NCBI GenBank assembly: GCA_004356305.1
Contig: SMXJ01000033.1
Coordinates: 1-33,820, forward strand
From: Bacteroidota bacterium
GTDB lineage: Bacteria > Bacteroidota > Bacteroidia > Flavobacteriales > Flavobacteriaceae
DNA: 33,820 bases
Direction: 5' to 3'
Below are positions 18,431-27,736 of the stretch, one piece after another. A program made the translations under genes and the position numbers. Position 1 is the stretch's first letter, and the number at the start of each line of letters is the position of its first letter. The notes beneath the pieces were generated by a model. It was not told the origin of the DNA. It saw only the letters and a list, made by a program, of their open reading frames with translations, and did no database searches.

Positions 18431-18865
18431 TTATTCCCTATCCTCGAAAGGTACGACAACCCCGTTTTCCAGATAATTTTTTAAATAACCTAGTAACGTG
18501 GCCCAACAATACGAAGAGTGCCTAAAATGTTCATTACAATGTGGCCAGTTTTTATGCCAGAATTTGAGTCGCACTCCATCTGTGAGTTCTTCCAGATCGA
18601 AGCCAAATGTAGTAGGACTCCAGTCTTCATCGGCTTGAGTCATTTTAATATGAAATGCCCTATTGGGTTCGCACATGGTCACTTCGCCATACCAATTGTA
18701 TTCCGGAGCGAAATAAAAATTATATTCTGCCCTTAATTCAGGAGTACCGGTACTTGTGAGGGTCCACCAATTATTTAAGTGTCGCGGCAAACTCACTGCA
18801 TCATAGACTTCTTTTACAGAAGCAATAATAACTAAGTCGTGGAATATATCAAACGTCTTTTCCAT
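18431..18865 (-). CDS. SRPBCC (AHSA1/START-like) domain protein
   Basis: 144 aa; IIASVKEVYDAVSLPRHLNNWWT N-terminus, LKFWHKNWP...CWATLLGYLKNYLENG C-terminal helix. Confidence 0.85.
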   Translation of the reverse strand: MEKTFDIFHDLVIIASVKEVYDAVSLPRHLNNWWTLTSTGTPELRAEYNFYFAPEYNWYGEVTMCEPNRAFHIKMTQADEDWSPTTFGFDLEELTDGVRLKFWHKNWPHCNEHFRHSSYCWATLLGYLKNYLENGVVVPFEDRE

Positions 18866-18881
18866 GGTCAGGATAATTTAA

Positions 18882-20174
18882 TCACTTCCCTGAGTATTTA
18901 TCCATATAGCGCTTCCAAAGCCCGGTTTGGTGAGTTTCCAGCGAAATATCTCTACCATCAATGAAAGCATGTGTCAACTGGTTTGTGCGCATATCCAGGG
19001 CGTCGCCTTCGCTAACAAATAATGTGGCGCTTTTACCGACCTCTAAAGTACCGTAACGATCACCAATACCTAAAATATTTGCGGTGTTGGATGTAATCAG
19101 TTTTAAAGCTTCTTCCTTATCCATTCCTTGTGCTACAACCTGACCCGCGTAAAAAGGAAGATTCCTGGTTTGAAAGTTGGAAGTACCGGAGTTCTGAATA
19201 CCCACGAGCAATCCGCCATCGACCAACAATTTCGGTAATTTGTAAGGAAGGTCATAATCGTCATCATCGCTGTTGGGCCGTGAATGTGTCCGCTGTACCA
19301 GGACCGGGATATTATTTTGCTTCAAGAAGGGAATGATCTTATAGGCTTCATAACCGCCCACGAGTACGACGCTTTTCACACCATTATCTTTAGTGGTGGT
19401 CACTGCATCGATAATTTCTTTTTCACCGGAGGCATAGATGTACAGTTTCTTTGAGCCATCAAACAAGCCTTGCATCGCTTCAAAGCCCTCGTTTTTGGAA
19501 ATTGATATTTTCTTTCCGTAAGCGGCAGCATTTAGCAAATAACTACTGATCTCTTCTAATTGTTTCGTGTAATCTTTATTAGGTTTCCAGCCTCGTTCTT
19601 CACCTAACCACCATCGTCCCCGACTAAAACTATTGGGCCAGTTCAAATGAATACCATCGTCTTCTTTTACGACTGCATCTTCCCAGTTCCAGGCGTCCAA
19701 TTGCACTATGGAAGACGTACCTGAAATTCGCCCTCCTTTAGGGGTGACCTGTGTTAGCAAGATCCCGTTGGGGCGCATACTTTCTACCACCTTGCTTTCG
19801 GCGTTGTAAGCGATTATACTTCTAATATTGGGAATAAAATCCCCGATCTCATCCTGGTCATTACTGGCCCGTACGGCATTCACTTCTATCAATCCCAATG
19901 ATTTTCCAGGAGCGATAAAACCAGGGTAGACATGCTTGCCTTCAGCATTAATAACCCTTCCTTGCGTTGGAGTGGAGGCGTTTCCCATTACTGTTATTTT
20001 TCCATCGCTGAAAACAATAACGCTGTTTTCGATCATGGTTCCATTTCCAATATGTGCGGTCGCCCCTTTTATAGTGATAGTTTCAAATTGTGCCGGTGCA
20101 GGGATTTGTTGCGCCCAGGCATGTAATCCAACACTTATGGTCACAGCTAATAATATATTTTTTATAATGTTCAT
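18882..20174 (-). CDS. Amidohydrolase-family protein lacking recognisable metal ligands, secreted
   Basis: 430 aa; signal peptide (ILLAVTISVGLHAWAQQ), amidohydrolase edge strands (ITIKGATAHIGNGTMIENSVIVFSDGKITVMG...GKHVYPGFI) and C-terminal ALKLITSNTANILGIGDRYGTLEVGKSATLFV. The canonical HxH after PGFI is replaced by APGKSLG. Confidence 0.85.
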   Translation of the reverse strand: MNIIKNILLAVTISVGLHAWAQQIPAPAQFETITIKGATAHIGNGTMIENSVIVFSDGKITVMGNASTPTQGRVINAEGKHVYPGFIAPGKSLGLIEVNAVRASNDQDEIGDFIPNIRSIIAYNAESKVVESMRPNGILLTQVTPKGGRISGTSSIVQLDAWNWEDAVVKEDDGIHLNWPNSFSRGRWWLGEERGWKPNKDYTKQLEEISSYLLNAAAYGKKISISKNEGFEAMQGLFDGSKKLYIYASGEKEIIDAVTTTKDNGVKSVVLVGGYEAYKIIPFLKQNNIPVLVQRTHSRPNSDDDDYDLPYKLPKLLVDGGLLVGIQNSGTSNFQTRNLPFYAGQVVAQGMDKEEALKLITSNTANILGIGDRYGTLEVGKSATLFVSEGDALDMRTNQLTHAFIDGRDISLETHQTGLWKRYMDKYSGK

Positions 20175-20181
20175 TGTTGGA

Positions 20182-23139
20182 TCAGTTTATGGTTTCACAA
20201 TCAAAATGAATTTTGTCTTTCTTCTCTGGCGGGCGCTTTTTCTCATCCTTAGGTTTTTCAGAAAGCATCATCTTCATCAATTTATTTCGTTCTTTGCTAA
20301 TGGCAATTCTTTTGGCTTTATCCGCTTCCATATCGAAATAGAGAGCCCCTTCGATAAAGGTCTTTTCAGCTTTGGCGTATACCGAGAGAGGGTTGTCACT
20401 CCACAATACCAAATCGGCATCTTTTCCCTCTTTTATACTCCCGGTGCGGTGGTCCAGATGCAACAATTTGGCCGGATTGATCGTCACCATTTTCCATGCA
20501 TCGGCTTCGGTCATTCCTCCGTACTTTACGCCTTTAGCAGCTTCTTGATTAAGTCTGCGTGACATTTCACTATCATCACTGTTAATGGCTACGGTAACGC
20601 CAACACTACTCATAATGGCTGCATTATAAGGGATCGCATCATTAACTTCGTATTTATATGCCCACCAATCACTAAAGGTAGATCCACCAACACCATGCGC
20701 TTTCATCTTGTCTGCTACTTTATAGCCTTCGAGTATGTGGGTAAACGTGTTTATTCTGAAATTGAACTTCTCTGCAACCTTCATCAGCATATTGATTTCA
20801 CTCTGTACATAACTGTGACAGCTTACGAAGCGTTCCCCATTCAAAATTTCAACAAGGACTTCCATTTCTTCATCGTATCTGAAGGGTTCTCCGCTATTCT
20901 TTTTTACTTCGTATTCTTTGGCTCGATTGAAATAATTCACATACAATTGTTCCACACCCATACGTGTTTGTGGAAAGCGACTAAAACTCTGCCGGTTGGA
21001 CTGCTTTACATTTTCACCTAAGGCAAATTTGATAAACTTGGGACTGTTGCTGTATATAAGTCCGTCGGCATCTTCTCCCCATTTCAGCTTTAAAACCGCA
21101 GAGCGTCCACCGATAGGATTTGCAGATCCGTGTAGGATCTGAATACTGGTCACACCTCCTGCGAGATTCCTGTAAATAGCTACATCCTCCGGGTTTACGA
21201 CATCTTCTATACTCACTTCAGCAGAAGAGTTGTGTCCGGCTTCATTAATGGATAACGCTGCTATATGAGAATGTTCATCGATAATTCCGGCTGTCAGGTG
21301 TTTCCCGGTGCCATCGATTACGATTGCCCCTCCGGCACTTAGATCTTTACCTATTTTGGCGATCTTTCCATTTTTAACCAGTACATCGGTATTCTCTAAA
21401 ACACCTGCATCCTCGCTCGTCCAAACCGTTACATTTTTAAAGAGTATGTTTTGTTGTTTGGGTTTTGTTGTAAATCCGTAGCCAACATTTGGATGGGTAA
21501 GCGGAACAATTTCAAAGGCTTTGTTTTCCTCTTTTTTATCGTCCTTCTTTTCTTCGGCGTCTCCCGTTCTGGTCGCTACAAAATTGCTTTCTGTCCCATC
21601 AGGTAAGATCAACCGGCCGGAAAAAGTAGTTCCTCCTTTTGGAATCAGCCCTGTAGCCGTATAGGCCTCTTTTTTGTCTTCCGAAGAAAAAGAAAAAGTC
21701 ACCCAATTTCCTTTGTAACTGATCTTGGAGGGAAACTTGGTCTCGCCTAATTTCACTTCTATTTTAGGTTTTGAACTTTTGCCGGTAATCGACATATCAA
21801 AGGTCTTACCCGCGGCCGAAAGATCATATTTTCCACGAATATCTTTTTGGTCCTTATCATTGATAACATGCTTGACACCTTGCACCCAATTCTCGAATAG
21901 TGTGGTTTCTTTGTCAAAAATATCACCTGAAGTTATAAGAAAATTAGCGTATTTCCCGGTTTCCAGTGTTCCCAACATACTGCTTTTGCCTAACTGTTGT
22001 GCAGGAATTGTTGTCAATGCTTGGAGGGCTTTGGTTTTGCTGAGGCCATATTTTATTGCCTTCAGGACCTTCGAATTAAATTCTGAAACTTTCTTCAATT
22101 TGTATGTCGTTAATGAAAAAGTCACTCCATTCTCCTCCAATACTTTTAGATTCGTTGGTGCCTGATTCCATTCGCGCATATCTTCTAAAGAGATATACTT
22201 GGCTTGATATGGATTGCTCACATCGAAGGCAGCAGGAAAATTTACAGGGATGATATATGAAGCTCGGGTAGCCTTTATACTTTCAATGGCTTCGTATTCG
22301 TCGCCTCCACCTACAATTACATAGTTGAGATTAAATTTATCTGAAATTCTATCGGCTCGAAGATCGTTGCCTTTGTTCCCGGCTTCGATAAAGGAGATCA
22401 AATTTTGATTTTCGATCATGGCTTCTAACGAGAGATCTTTGGTATCCACATTTCCTTTTGCGTACCAATCCATGTCCCAATACATTTGTCGCAATAAAGC
22501 CATGGATCCCATTAAAGATGTGGGGTAGGACTGCCGATTCGCTACACTTTTAGAAAATGAAAAAAACTGCCCTGAAGTATCTTCCAAGATCCGATCCTGA
22601 TCGCCGCCTTGATCATTCAATGCTACTAGAACTCCGGTGCCCCGGGCGATACCATCCATATGATGGGTATTGACAACACCAAACCCGGCCTTGCGCATTT
22701 CTTCGGCCTTCTTTTTATCGTATTTGAATTTGGTGATTGCGTCGATCTCGGGCATAATGTGGTCGTTCCAGTAAAACCCTTTTCGCGAAGCTTCATATTG
22801 AGAAGAACGACCTTGATCTTTGGCGCGTTTCGGTTTCTCTACTCCAAAACCGGAATAACTTTCAATAAATGACGGATAAATATATTTATCTTTTAGATCT
22901 ATGACAAGAGAGTTGGCGGGAATGGTAACATTTTTTCCTACCGATACTACTTTTCCGTTATGGATGAGAAGCGTGCCATTGGTGATTACATGAGTAGGCG
23001 TAACATAAACGGTCGCGTTTGTAAAAGCCGTAAGGTTGTTATTTTCTTCCTTAACGCCATCATTTTTTGGAAAATAGTCCTGAGCGCCTGCCGTACTGAA
23101 AAAGCTTAGGCATACCAAGAGTAATAAGAATTTTTTCAT
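20182..23139 (-). CDS. Tandem-domain amidohydrolase (degenerate N-terminal domain plus apparently intact C-terminal domain), secreted
   Basis: 985 aa; signal peptide. N-half KYIYPSFIESYSGFG lacks HxH. C-half HLTAGIIDEHSHIAAL retains HxH, SCHSY, THILEGY and INSDDSE metal/catalytic-type residues, then ADAWKMVTINPAKLLHLDHRTGSIKEGKDADLVLW. Confidence 0.88.
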   Translation of the reverse strand: MKKFLLLLVCLSFFSTAGAQDYFPKNDGVKEENNNLTAFTNATVYVTPTHVITNGTLLIHNGKVVSVGKNVTIPANSLVIDLKDKYIYPSFIESYSGFGVEKPKRAKDQGRSSQYEASRKGFYWNDHIMPEIDAITKFKYDKKKAEEMRKAGFGVVNTHHMDGIARGTGVLVALNDQGGDQDRILEDTSGQFFSFSKSVANRQSYPTSLMGSMALLRQMYWDMDWYAKGNVDTKDLSLEAMIENQNLISFIEAGNKGNDLRADRISDKFNLNYVIVGGGDEYEAIESIKATRASYIIPVNFPAAFDVSNPYQAKYISLEDMREWNQAPTNLKVLEENGVTFSLTTYKLKKVSEFNSKVLKAIKYGLSKTKALQALTTIPAQQLGKSSMLGTLETGKYANFLITSGDIFDKETTLFENWVQGVKHVINDKDQKDIRGKYDLSAAGKTFDMSITGKSSKPKIEVKLGETKFPSKISYKGNWVTFSFSSEDKKEAYTATGLIPKGGTTFSGRLILPDGTESNFVATRTGDAEEKKDDKKEENKAFEIVPLTHPNVGYGFTTKPKQQNILFKNVTVWTSEDAGVLENTDVLVKNGKIAKIGKDLSAGGAIVIDGTGKHLTAGIIDEHSHIAALSINEAGHNSSAEVSIEDVVNPEDVAIYRNLAGGVTSIQILHGSANPIGGRSAVLKLKWGEDADGLIYSNSPKFIKFALGENVKQSNRQSFSRFPQTRMGVEQLYVNYFNRAKEYEVKKNSGEPFRYDEEMEVLVEILNGERFVSCHSYVQSEINMLMKVAEKFNFRINTFTHILEGYKVADKMKAHGVGGSTFSDWWAYKYEVNDAIPYNAAIMSSVGVTVAINSDDSEMSRRLNQEAAKGVKYGGMTEADAWKMVTINPAKLLHLDHRTGSIKEGKDADLVLWSDNPLSVYAKAEKTFIEGALYFDMEADKAKRIAISKERNKLMKMMLSEKPKDEKKRPPEKKDKIHFDCETIN

Positions 23140-23310
23140 CAGTTGAGAATTGAATAATCAGTCATTAAATATAATAAGCCTAATTGGTTTTGTCTTTCAA
23201 TTGAAAATGTTTAACATCATCTTATGAGAAATAAAAGGAAGCCCTATGAGTTCCAATGAGAAATCCGGAGTTCCGAATAATTTTATTTATCAATTCTTAC
23301 GTCTTAACTA

Positions 23311-24378
23311 CTATATTGGTTTATCCTCAAAATAATTCACCACCAAAGCCACCATATAACTATAACTCATAATACCCTTGGATTGATTATTTGCCTTTAG
23401 AAATTGATCCCAGAATGCCTTGGAGATATTTTCAAACGGATTCTTATAGCTGTCCCAAAATTCCCGCATCTCTCTATAGCTCTCCAAAATTCCAAAGTTA
23501 ATAGTTGGAAGTATCTCTTCGTACACCTTAATATCACGTCTCGCGATCTCGTTGACACAGTAGCGTAGTGCAAATATATAACCGGTGTATTGTATATAGG
23601 GATCATCGTTGTGCAGCGCAGCTAAAGTAGCGATAAAATTGGCTTCATTCTCAGCAGCATAGCCTATTTGGTGAGCCTGTTCGTGACAGCTCACCACCGG
23701 AAATTTGTAAGTTTTTATCAATCGGTTTACCTGTGCTTCTCCGGTCAACGGATTAAAATAACCACTATAACCCAAATAGGTTAGCCCCAGGCTCCAGGTA
23801 CTTTTCTTGATACTTTTAGGGGAATAATGCAGATTTGGATATTCTTTTTCCAGGTTTTGATAGCCATTGATCGACTTCTCAAAAATTTCTTGATGAGTGT
23901 AAGGAATATCGATTTTAGTGCTGTCAGCATAGCCTAATTGGCGATGTAATTCGTTGGATTTTGCAATGAGTCGATGCGTAGTGTTCAGTAATTCCTCGGT
24001 GGTGTAGTCTTTCTCGAGGCCCAGAGTGGTGTTGAGGGGAACCCGGTAATAATTAAGTCCCCACATAATATTGAACAAAAAGTAGATAATGGATAATGCT
24101 GCCGTTATATCCAAAGCGAATAAGAAAGGTTCACGGCCTATTCTTCTTATATTTTTGAATAACCATCGAAAGAGAAAAATGATTAGCAAAGCATAAATTA
24201 TATCTCCGATCGAAAATGGGATCCATCCAAAAACATAACGCGATATTTTGCCGATGTACGGGTAAATACCCTGACTGTAATAGGTTTCAATAAATTGTGG
24301 GAAACGCTTTAAAATATGCAATGCAATGTACTGTATTGGTAGAAGAAGAGTTAAAATTACCTTTGTCCTTTTTTGCAT
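23311..24378 (-). CDS. DUF3810 membrane protein, putative zincin-like metallopeptidase
   Basis: 355 aa; N-terminal TM helices, then VVSCHEQAHQIGYAAENEANFIATLAAL (HExxH plus downstream NExNF-type helix). Confidence 0.82.
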   Translation of the reverse strand: MQKRTKVILTLLLPIQYIALHILKRFPQFIETYYSQGIYPYIGKISRYVFGWIPFSIGDIIYALLIIFLFRWLFKNIRRIGREPFLFALDITAALSIIYFLFNIMWGLNYYRVPLNTTLGLEKDYTTEELLNTTHRLIAKSNELHRQLGYADSTKIDIPYTHQEIFEKSINGYQNLEKEYPNLHYSPKSIKKSTWSLGLTYLGYSGYFNPLTGEAQVNRLIKTYKFPVVSCHEQAHQIGYAAENEANFIATLAALHNDDPYIQYTGYIFALRYCVNEIARRDIKVYEEILPTINFGILESYREMREFWDSYKNPFENISKAFWDQFLKANNQSKGIMSYSYMVALVVNYFEDKPI

Positions 24379-24436
24379 CTATCAAACATACAAAGAATTC
24401 TTTTATCTATTATTTTCGGTGAGGCTTATAAAAGGT

Positions 24437-24444
24437 TAATTTTG
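24437..24444 (+). promoter_or_regulatory. Bacteroidetes-type -7 element (TAATTTTG) upstream of pepD
   Basis: TAnnTTTG match about 80 nt before the pepD ATG, with a near -33 element (TTTC) about 19-20 nt upstream. Confidence 0.4.
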
Positions 24445-24525
24445 TAATAGAATTGAAACTTCTTTTTTTGACCATATCGAGATTAAATCAACCAAAATTT
24501 ATACCCGTATTTCGGGGAAACCACT

Positions 24526-25980
24526 ATGAACGATGCTATAAGAAAACTTGAACCCACTGCTCTTTGGAATTATTTTGCAGACCTGAACGCCGTACCCAGG
24601 CCTTCTAAAAAGGAAGAACGGGTTATTCAGTTCATGAAAGATTTTGGAACGGATCTAGGATTGGAAACCATGGAGGATGAAGTTGGAAATGTGATAATTC
24701 GAAAACCGGCGACTGCAGGGATGGAAGATCGTATGTCCCTTGTGTTGCAATCCCATCTTGATATGGTACATCAAAAAAATAGCGATACCGAATTCGATTT
24801 TAACACCCAGGGTATAGAGATGTACATCGACGGAGATTGGGTACGTGCAAATGGCACGACTTTGGGTGCCGATAATGGTCTGGGTGTGGCGACAATTATG
24901 TCCATCCTGGCTAGTGAAAACATCCCACATCCTGCTATCGAAGCTTTGTTTACCATAGATGAAGAAACCGGAATGACCGGAGCGATGGGCCTGAAAGGTG
25001 GAATATTAAAAGGAGACATTTTATTGAATCTGGATACCGAAGAAGACGATGAAATTGGCGTTGGTTGTGCAGGAGGCATAGATGTTACGGCGACTGGAAT
25101 TTACAACGAAGTTGACGCATCCACCGAAGCACAGGCATATACGATTACAGTGAAAGGACTTCAAGGAGGCCATAGCGGAATGGACATTAGCAAAGGATTT
25201 GGAAATGCAAACAAGTTGATGAACCGTTTATTGGCTGCCAATCAGGATATCCTGGCTATCGTTGAAATATCCGGTGGCAGTTTGAGAAATGCTATCCCCA
25301 GGGAAAGTGTCGCCACGGTTGTGGTTACCACTGAAAATATTTCGGCATTCGTTTCAAAAATGGAGGCCACACAATTTGACATTATTGAAGAGTTTAAATT
25401 ATTAGAGCCCGATCTTTCTATCAGTACTGAAAAAACAGAACTTCCGAATAGGGTAATGCGAGCCGAGGACCAATCGATTTTTGTTAATGCTATCTACGGG
25501 GCTCATAATGGCGTTTTCCGAATGAGTCCGACCGTTGAAGACCTGGTGGAAACGTCGAATAATATCGCCAGGATCACGGTGAAAGACGGATCCATAAAAA
25601 TTGAATGCCTGACTCGATCGTCGGTTGAATCTTCCAAAAATGATATGGCAAATTCCTTAAAAGCTGTGTTTGAACTAGCCGGATACCAGGTTACTTTATC
25701 CGGATCCTATCCGGGTTGGGCACCTAATATGGCTAGTCCTATATTAAAGGTACTCGATTCGTTATATGAAAAAATGAACGGAAAGAAGGCAAAGGTGGCG
25801 GCCTGTCACGCGGGGCTTGAATGTGGTATTTTGGGCCAAAATTATCCTGAGATGGACATGATCTCCTTTGGACCCACTATCAAAGGCGCACACTCACCGG
25901 ATGAAAGAGCCAGTATATCTTCAACCCGAAAATACTGGGCGTTTGTTCTGGAGATCTTAAAGAATATTCCAAAAAAATAA
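24526..25980 (+). CDS. pepD: Aminoacyl-histidine dipeptidase (PepD/Xaa-His dipeptidase, M20 family)
   Basis: 484 aa; LEPTALWNYFADLNAVPRPSKKEERV, VLQSHLDMVHQKN, LGADNGLGVA, FTIDEETGMTGA, GLQGGHSGMDI, AACHAGLECGILG, SFGPTIKGAHSPDERASI. Confidence 0.95.
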   Translation: MNDAIRKLEPTALWNYFADLNAVPRPSKKEERVIQFMKDFGTDLGLETMEDEVGNVIIRKPATAGMEDRMSLVLQSHLDMVHQKNSDTEFDFNTQGIEMYIDGDWVRANGTTLGADNGLGVATIMSILASENIPHPAIEALFTIDEETGMTGAMGLKGGILKGDILLNLDTEEDDEIGVGCAGGIDVTATGIYNEVDASTEAQAYTITVKGLQGGHSGMDISKGFGNANKLMNRLLAANQDILAIVEISGGSLRNAIPRESVATVVVTTENISAFVSKMEATQFDIIEEFKLLEPDLSISTEKTELPNRVMRAEDQSIFVNAIYGAHNGVFRMSPTVEDLVETSNNIARITVKDGSIKIECLTRSSVESSKNDMANSLKAVFELAGYQVTLSGSYPGWAPNMASPILKVLDSLYEKMNGKKAKVAACHAGLECGILGQNYPEMDMISFGPTIKGAHSPDERASISSTRKYWAFVLEILKNIPKK

Positions 25981-26010
25981 TGATAACGTTATAAAAATTT
26001 CAATATAAAT

Positions 26011-26046
26011 AAACCTCCATATCAGTTCGACATGGAGGTTTCTTCA
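26011..26046. terminator. Bidirectional rho-independent terminator between convergent pepD and the PPIase gene
   Basis: 10-bp perfect stem AAACCTCCAT (26011-26020) / ATGGAGGTTT (26032-26041) with an 11-nt loop, T-rich on both exits. Confidence 0.85.
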
Positions 26047-26061
26047 TTGAAATAAGTTCGC

Positions 26062-27174
26062 TTATTCCGGTATAAATATATCTACCAACTCCAGCTCAAA
26101 AATCAGATCTGCATTTGGCAGTATCACGTTTGGTATTCCTTGCTGACCATAGGCTAAATGCGACGGTATATAGAGTATGGTTTTATCACCAACGCTCATT
26201 TGTAAAAGTCCTTCTCTAAAGCCCGGAACCAATCGGGCTTCCTTGCTATAATCGCTTACGGTAGGGCCGTATAATCCACGAGCCAGTTTCTTCGAGTCCA
26301 CAACATCATACTTTTCAGCGATTTCAAGAACATTCGTATCGAATAAAGCGCCATCGGTAAAGTAACCAATATAGTTCATTCGAATTTTGCTTCCTTCTTC
26401 CGGCTTTATGCCTTTTCCTTTGTGTCTCCAAAACATCTTAAGTCCGGAAGGCAATTCTTCGGCTAGTTCCTTGTGATCGTTCAATTCTCTGGCTTTAGCT
26501 GCTGCTACTATAGACAACCGTTCTTCTCGTTCTTTTTTCGCCAATTCTATTTTCTCCATTTCCGAAGTAAAAGAAGGAACTGTAATCCCTTTATTTATAA
26601 TATTTACTTCTTGAATCACAATGGCCTCCACCGGCTTATCTCCTGGTTTGGTGGTTTCGACCCCACCTATGGAATCAACAATCTCCTGACCGAGTACAAT
26701 TTCACCAAAAATAGTGTGTCTTCCATCCAGCCAAGGCGTTTCTTTCAGTGTGATGAAAAACTGACTTCCATTGGTTGCAGGGCCACCGTTGGCCATAGAA
26801 AGTAGTCCTTTCCTGGAGTGTTTTAGCGTGTCTACAAACTCATCAGGAAAACGGTAGCCAGGATTCCCGGAACCATTAGCCAGATGATCACCACCTTGTA
26901 TCATAAAGTCCTTCATTACACGATGGAAAGTAAGATTATTATAGAAAGGTTTCCCTTTGAAGACAGAATCGACCATTGGGTGCTTGCCTTCTGCCAATTC
27001 AATAAAATTGGCCACGGTCAATGGAGTAGCTTCATAATAGAATTTCGCGACAAAGGTACCTTTGTTGGTTACAAATTCGGCATACAAACCATTTTCTAAG
27101 TTTGGATACTTCGATTTACACGATGTCATAGAAACAGTCAGCATTAACAGAAACAGTAATAGGATTTTTTTCAT
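26062..27174 (-). CDS. Dual-family peptidyl-prolyl isomerase: cyclophilin domain plus C-terminal FKBP domain, lipoprotein
   Basis: 370 aa; lipobox SMTSC; cyclophilin FHRVMKDFMIQGGD...SMANGGPATNGSQFFITL...WLDGRHTIFGEI; FKBP MNYIGYFTDGALFDTN...LVPGFREGLLQMSVGDKTILYIPSHLAYGQQG...LIFELELVDI. Confidence 0.95.
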   Translation of the reverse strand: MKKILLLFLLMLTVSMTSCKSKYPNLENGLYAEFVTNKGTFVAKFYYEATPLTVANFIELAEGKHPMVDSVFKGKPFYNNLTFHRVMKDFMIQGGDHLANGSGNPGYRFPDEFVDTLKHSRKGLLSMANGGPATNGSQFFITLKETPWLDGRHTIFGEIVLGQEIVDSIGGVETTKPGDKPVEAIVIQEVNIINKGITVPSFTSEMEKIELAKKEREERLSIVAAAKARELNDHKELAEELPSGLKMFWRHKGKGIKPEEGSKIRMNYIGYFTDGALFDTNVLEIAEKYDVVDSKKLARGLYGPTVSDYSKEARLVPGFREGLLQMSVGDKTILYIPSHLAYGQQGIPNVILPNADLIFELELVDIFIPE

Positions 27175-27184
27175 TTCTTAAATA

Positions 27185-27736
27185 TTAATTATCTATAGTT
27201 TGTATGGTCTTAAGGGTCACTGTACTTTGTACCGGAACATTGGTTCCTAGTTTATTCTCTATTCCGTAGTACCCGTAAGCTTTGAAAGATGGGAATAAAA
27301 AAGTCACCGTTTCTCCAGCCTTCATAAGCTTCAAGCCATCTCGTATGCCTGAAATAAGCTCTTGGTTAGTTTGGTCGATCTTATAATTCTGCAGACCGTT
27401 ATCTTCTTTTGAAAGAACCACATCTCCGTTTAATTTCTTAATATCGTAGGTAAAAGTGACAGCGTCGCCTATTTGCGGGAATTGGGTGGAAATAGAGTCT
27501 TTTGAATTATAGTAATACCAGAAACCGCTTTCGGATGATAGATATTCGGTTTCACCATTTTGTTCAATAATAGCTTCTATCACAGCTTGTTCCTGATCAA
27601 AGATCTTTTTATTCCGTTCTACCGATTCTTTTATAAAACTTCCGGAAGTACTTTTAACAGGACGGCGTGCCTCGGGACTTTTACAAGAAGCAACAAAAAT
27701 CGTCAATAAACTTAGTAATAGCAGGCTACGAAGCAT
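27185..27736 (-). CDS. gldI: Gliding motility-associated FKBP-type PPIase lipoprotein GldI
   Basis: 183 aa; lipobox FVASC; FKBP core VTFTYDIKKLNGDVVLSKEDN...LISGIRDGLKLMKAGETVTFLFPSFKAYGYYG; GldI-like N-terminal extension. Confidence 0.8.
   Translation of the reverse strand: MLRSLLLLSLLTIFVASCKSPEARRPVKSTSGSFIKESVERNKKIFDQEQAVIEAIIEQNGETEYLSSESGFWYYYNSKDSISTQFPQIGDAVTFTYDIKKLNGDVVLSKEDNGLQNYKIDQTNQELISGIRDGLKLMKAGETVTFLFPSFKAYGYYGIENKLGTNVPVQSTVTLKTIQTIDN

Noticed and set aside
19936-20562. 208-aa plus-strand ORF
   Set aside because: Spans the antisense of two well-supported amidohydrolase genes; no recognisable motifs.
23140-23310. Direct repeat GAGTTCC...GAGTTCC and possible short hairpin in the intergenic region
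   Set aside because: Only 7 bp repeated twice and a 4-bp stem; could easily be chance, not enough for a terminator or binding-site call.
24655-25079. Two minus-strand ORFs within pepD (24655..24930, 24771..25079)
   Set aside because: Entirely antisense to the strongly supported pepD gene.
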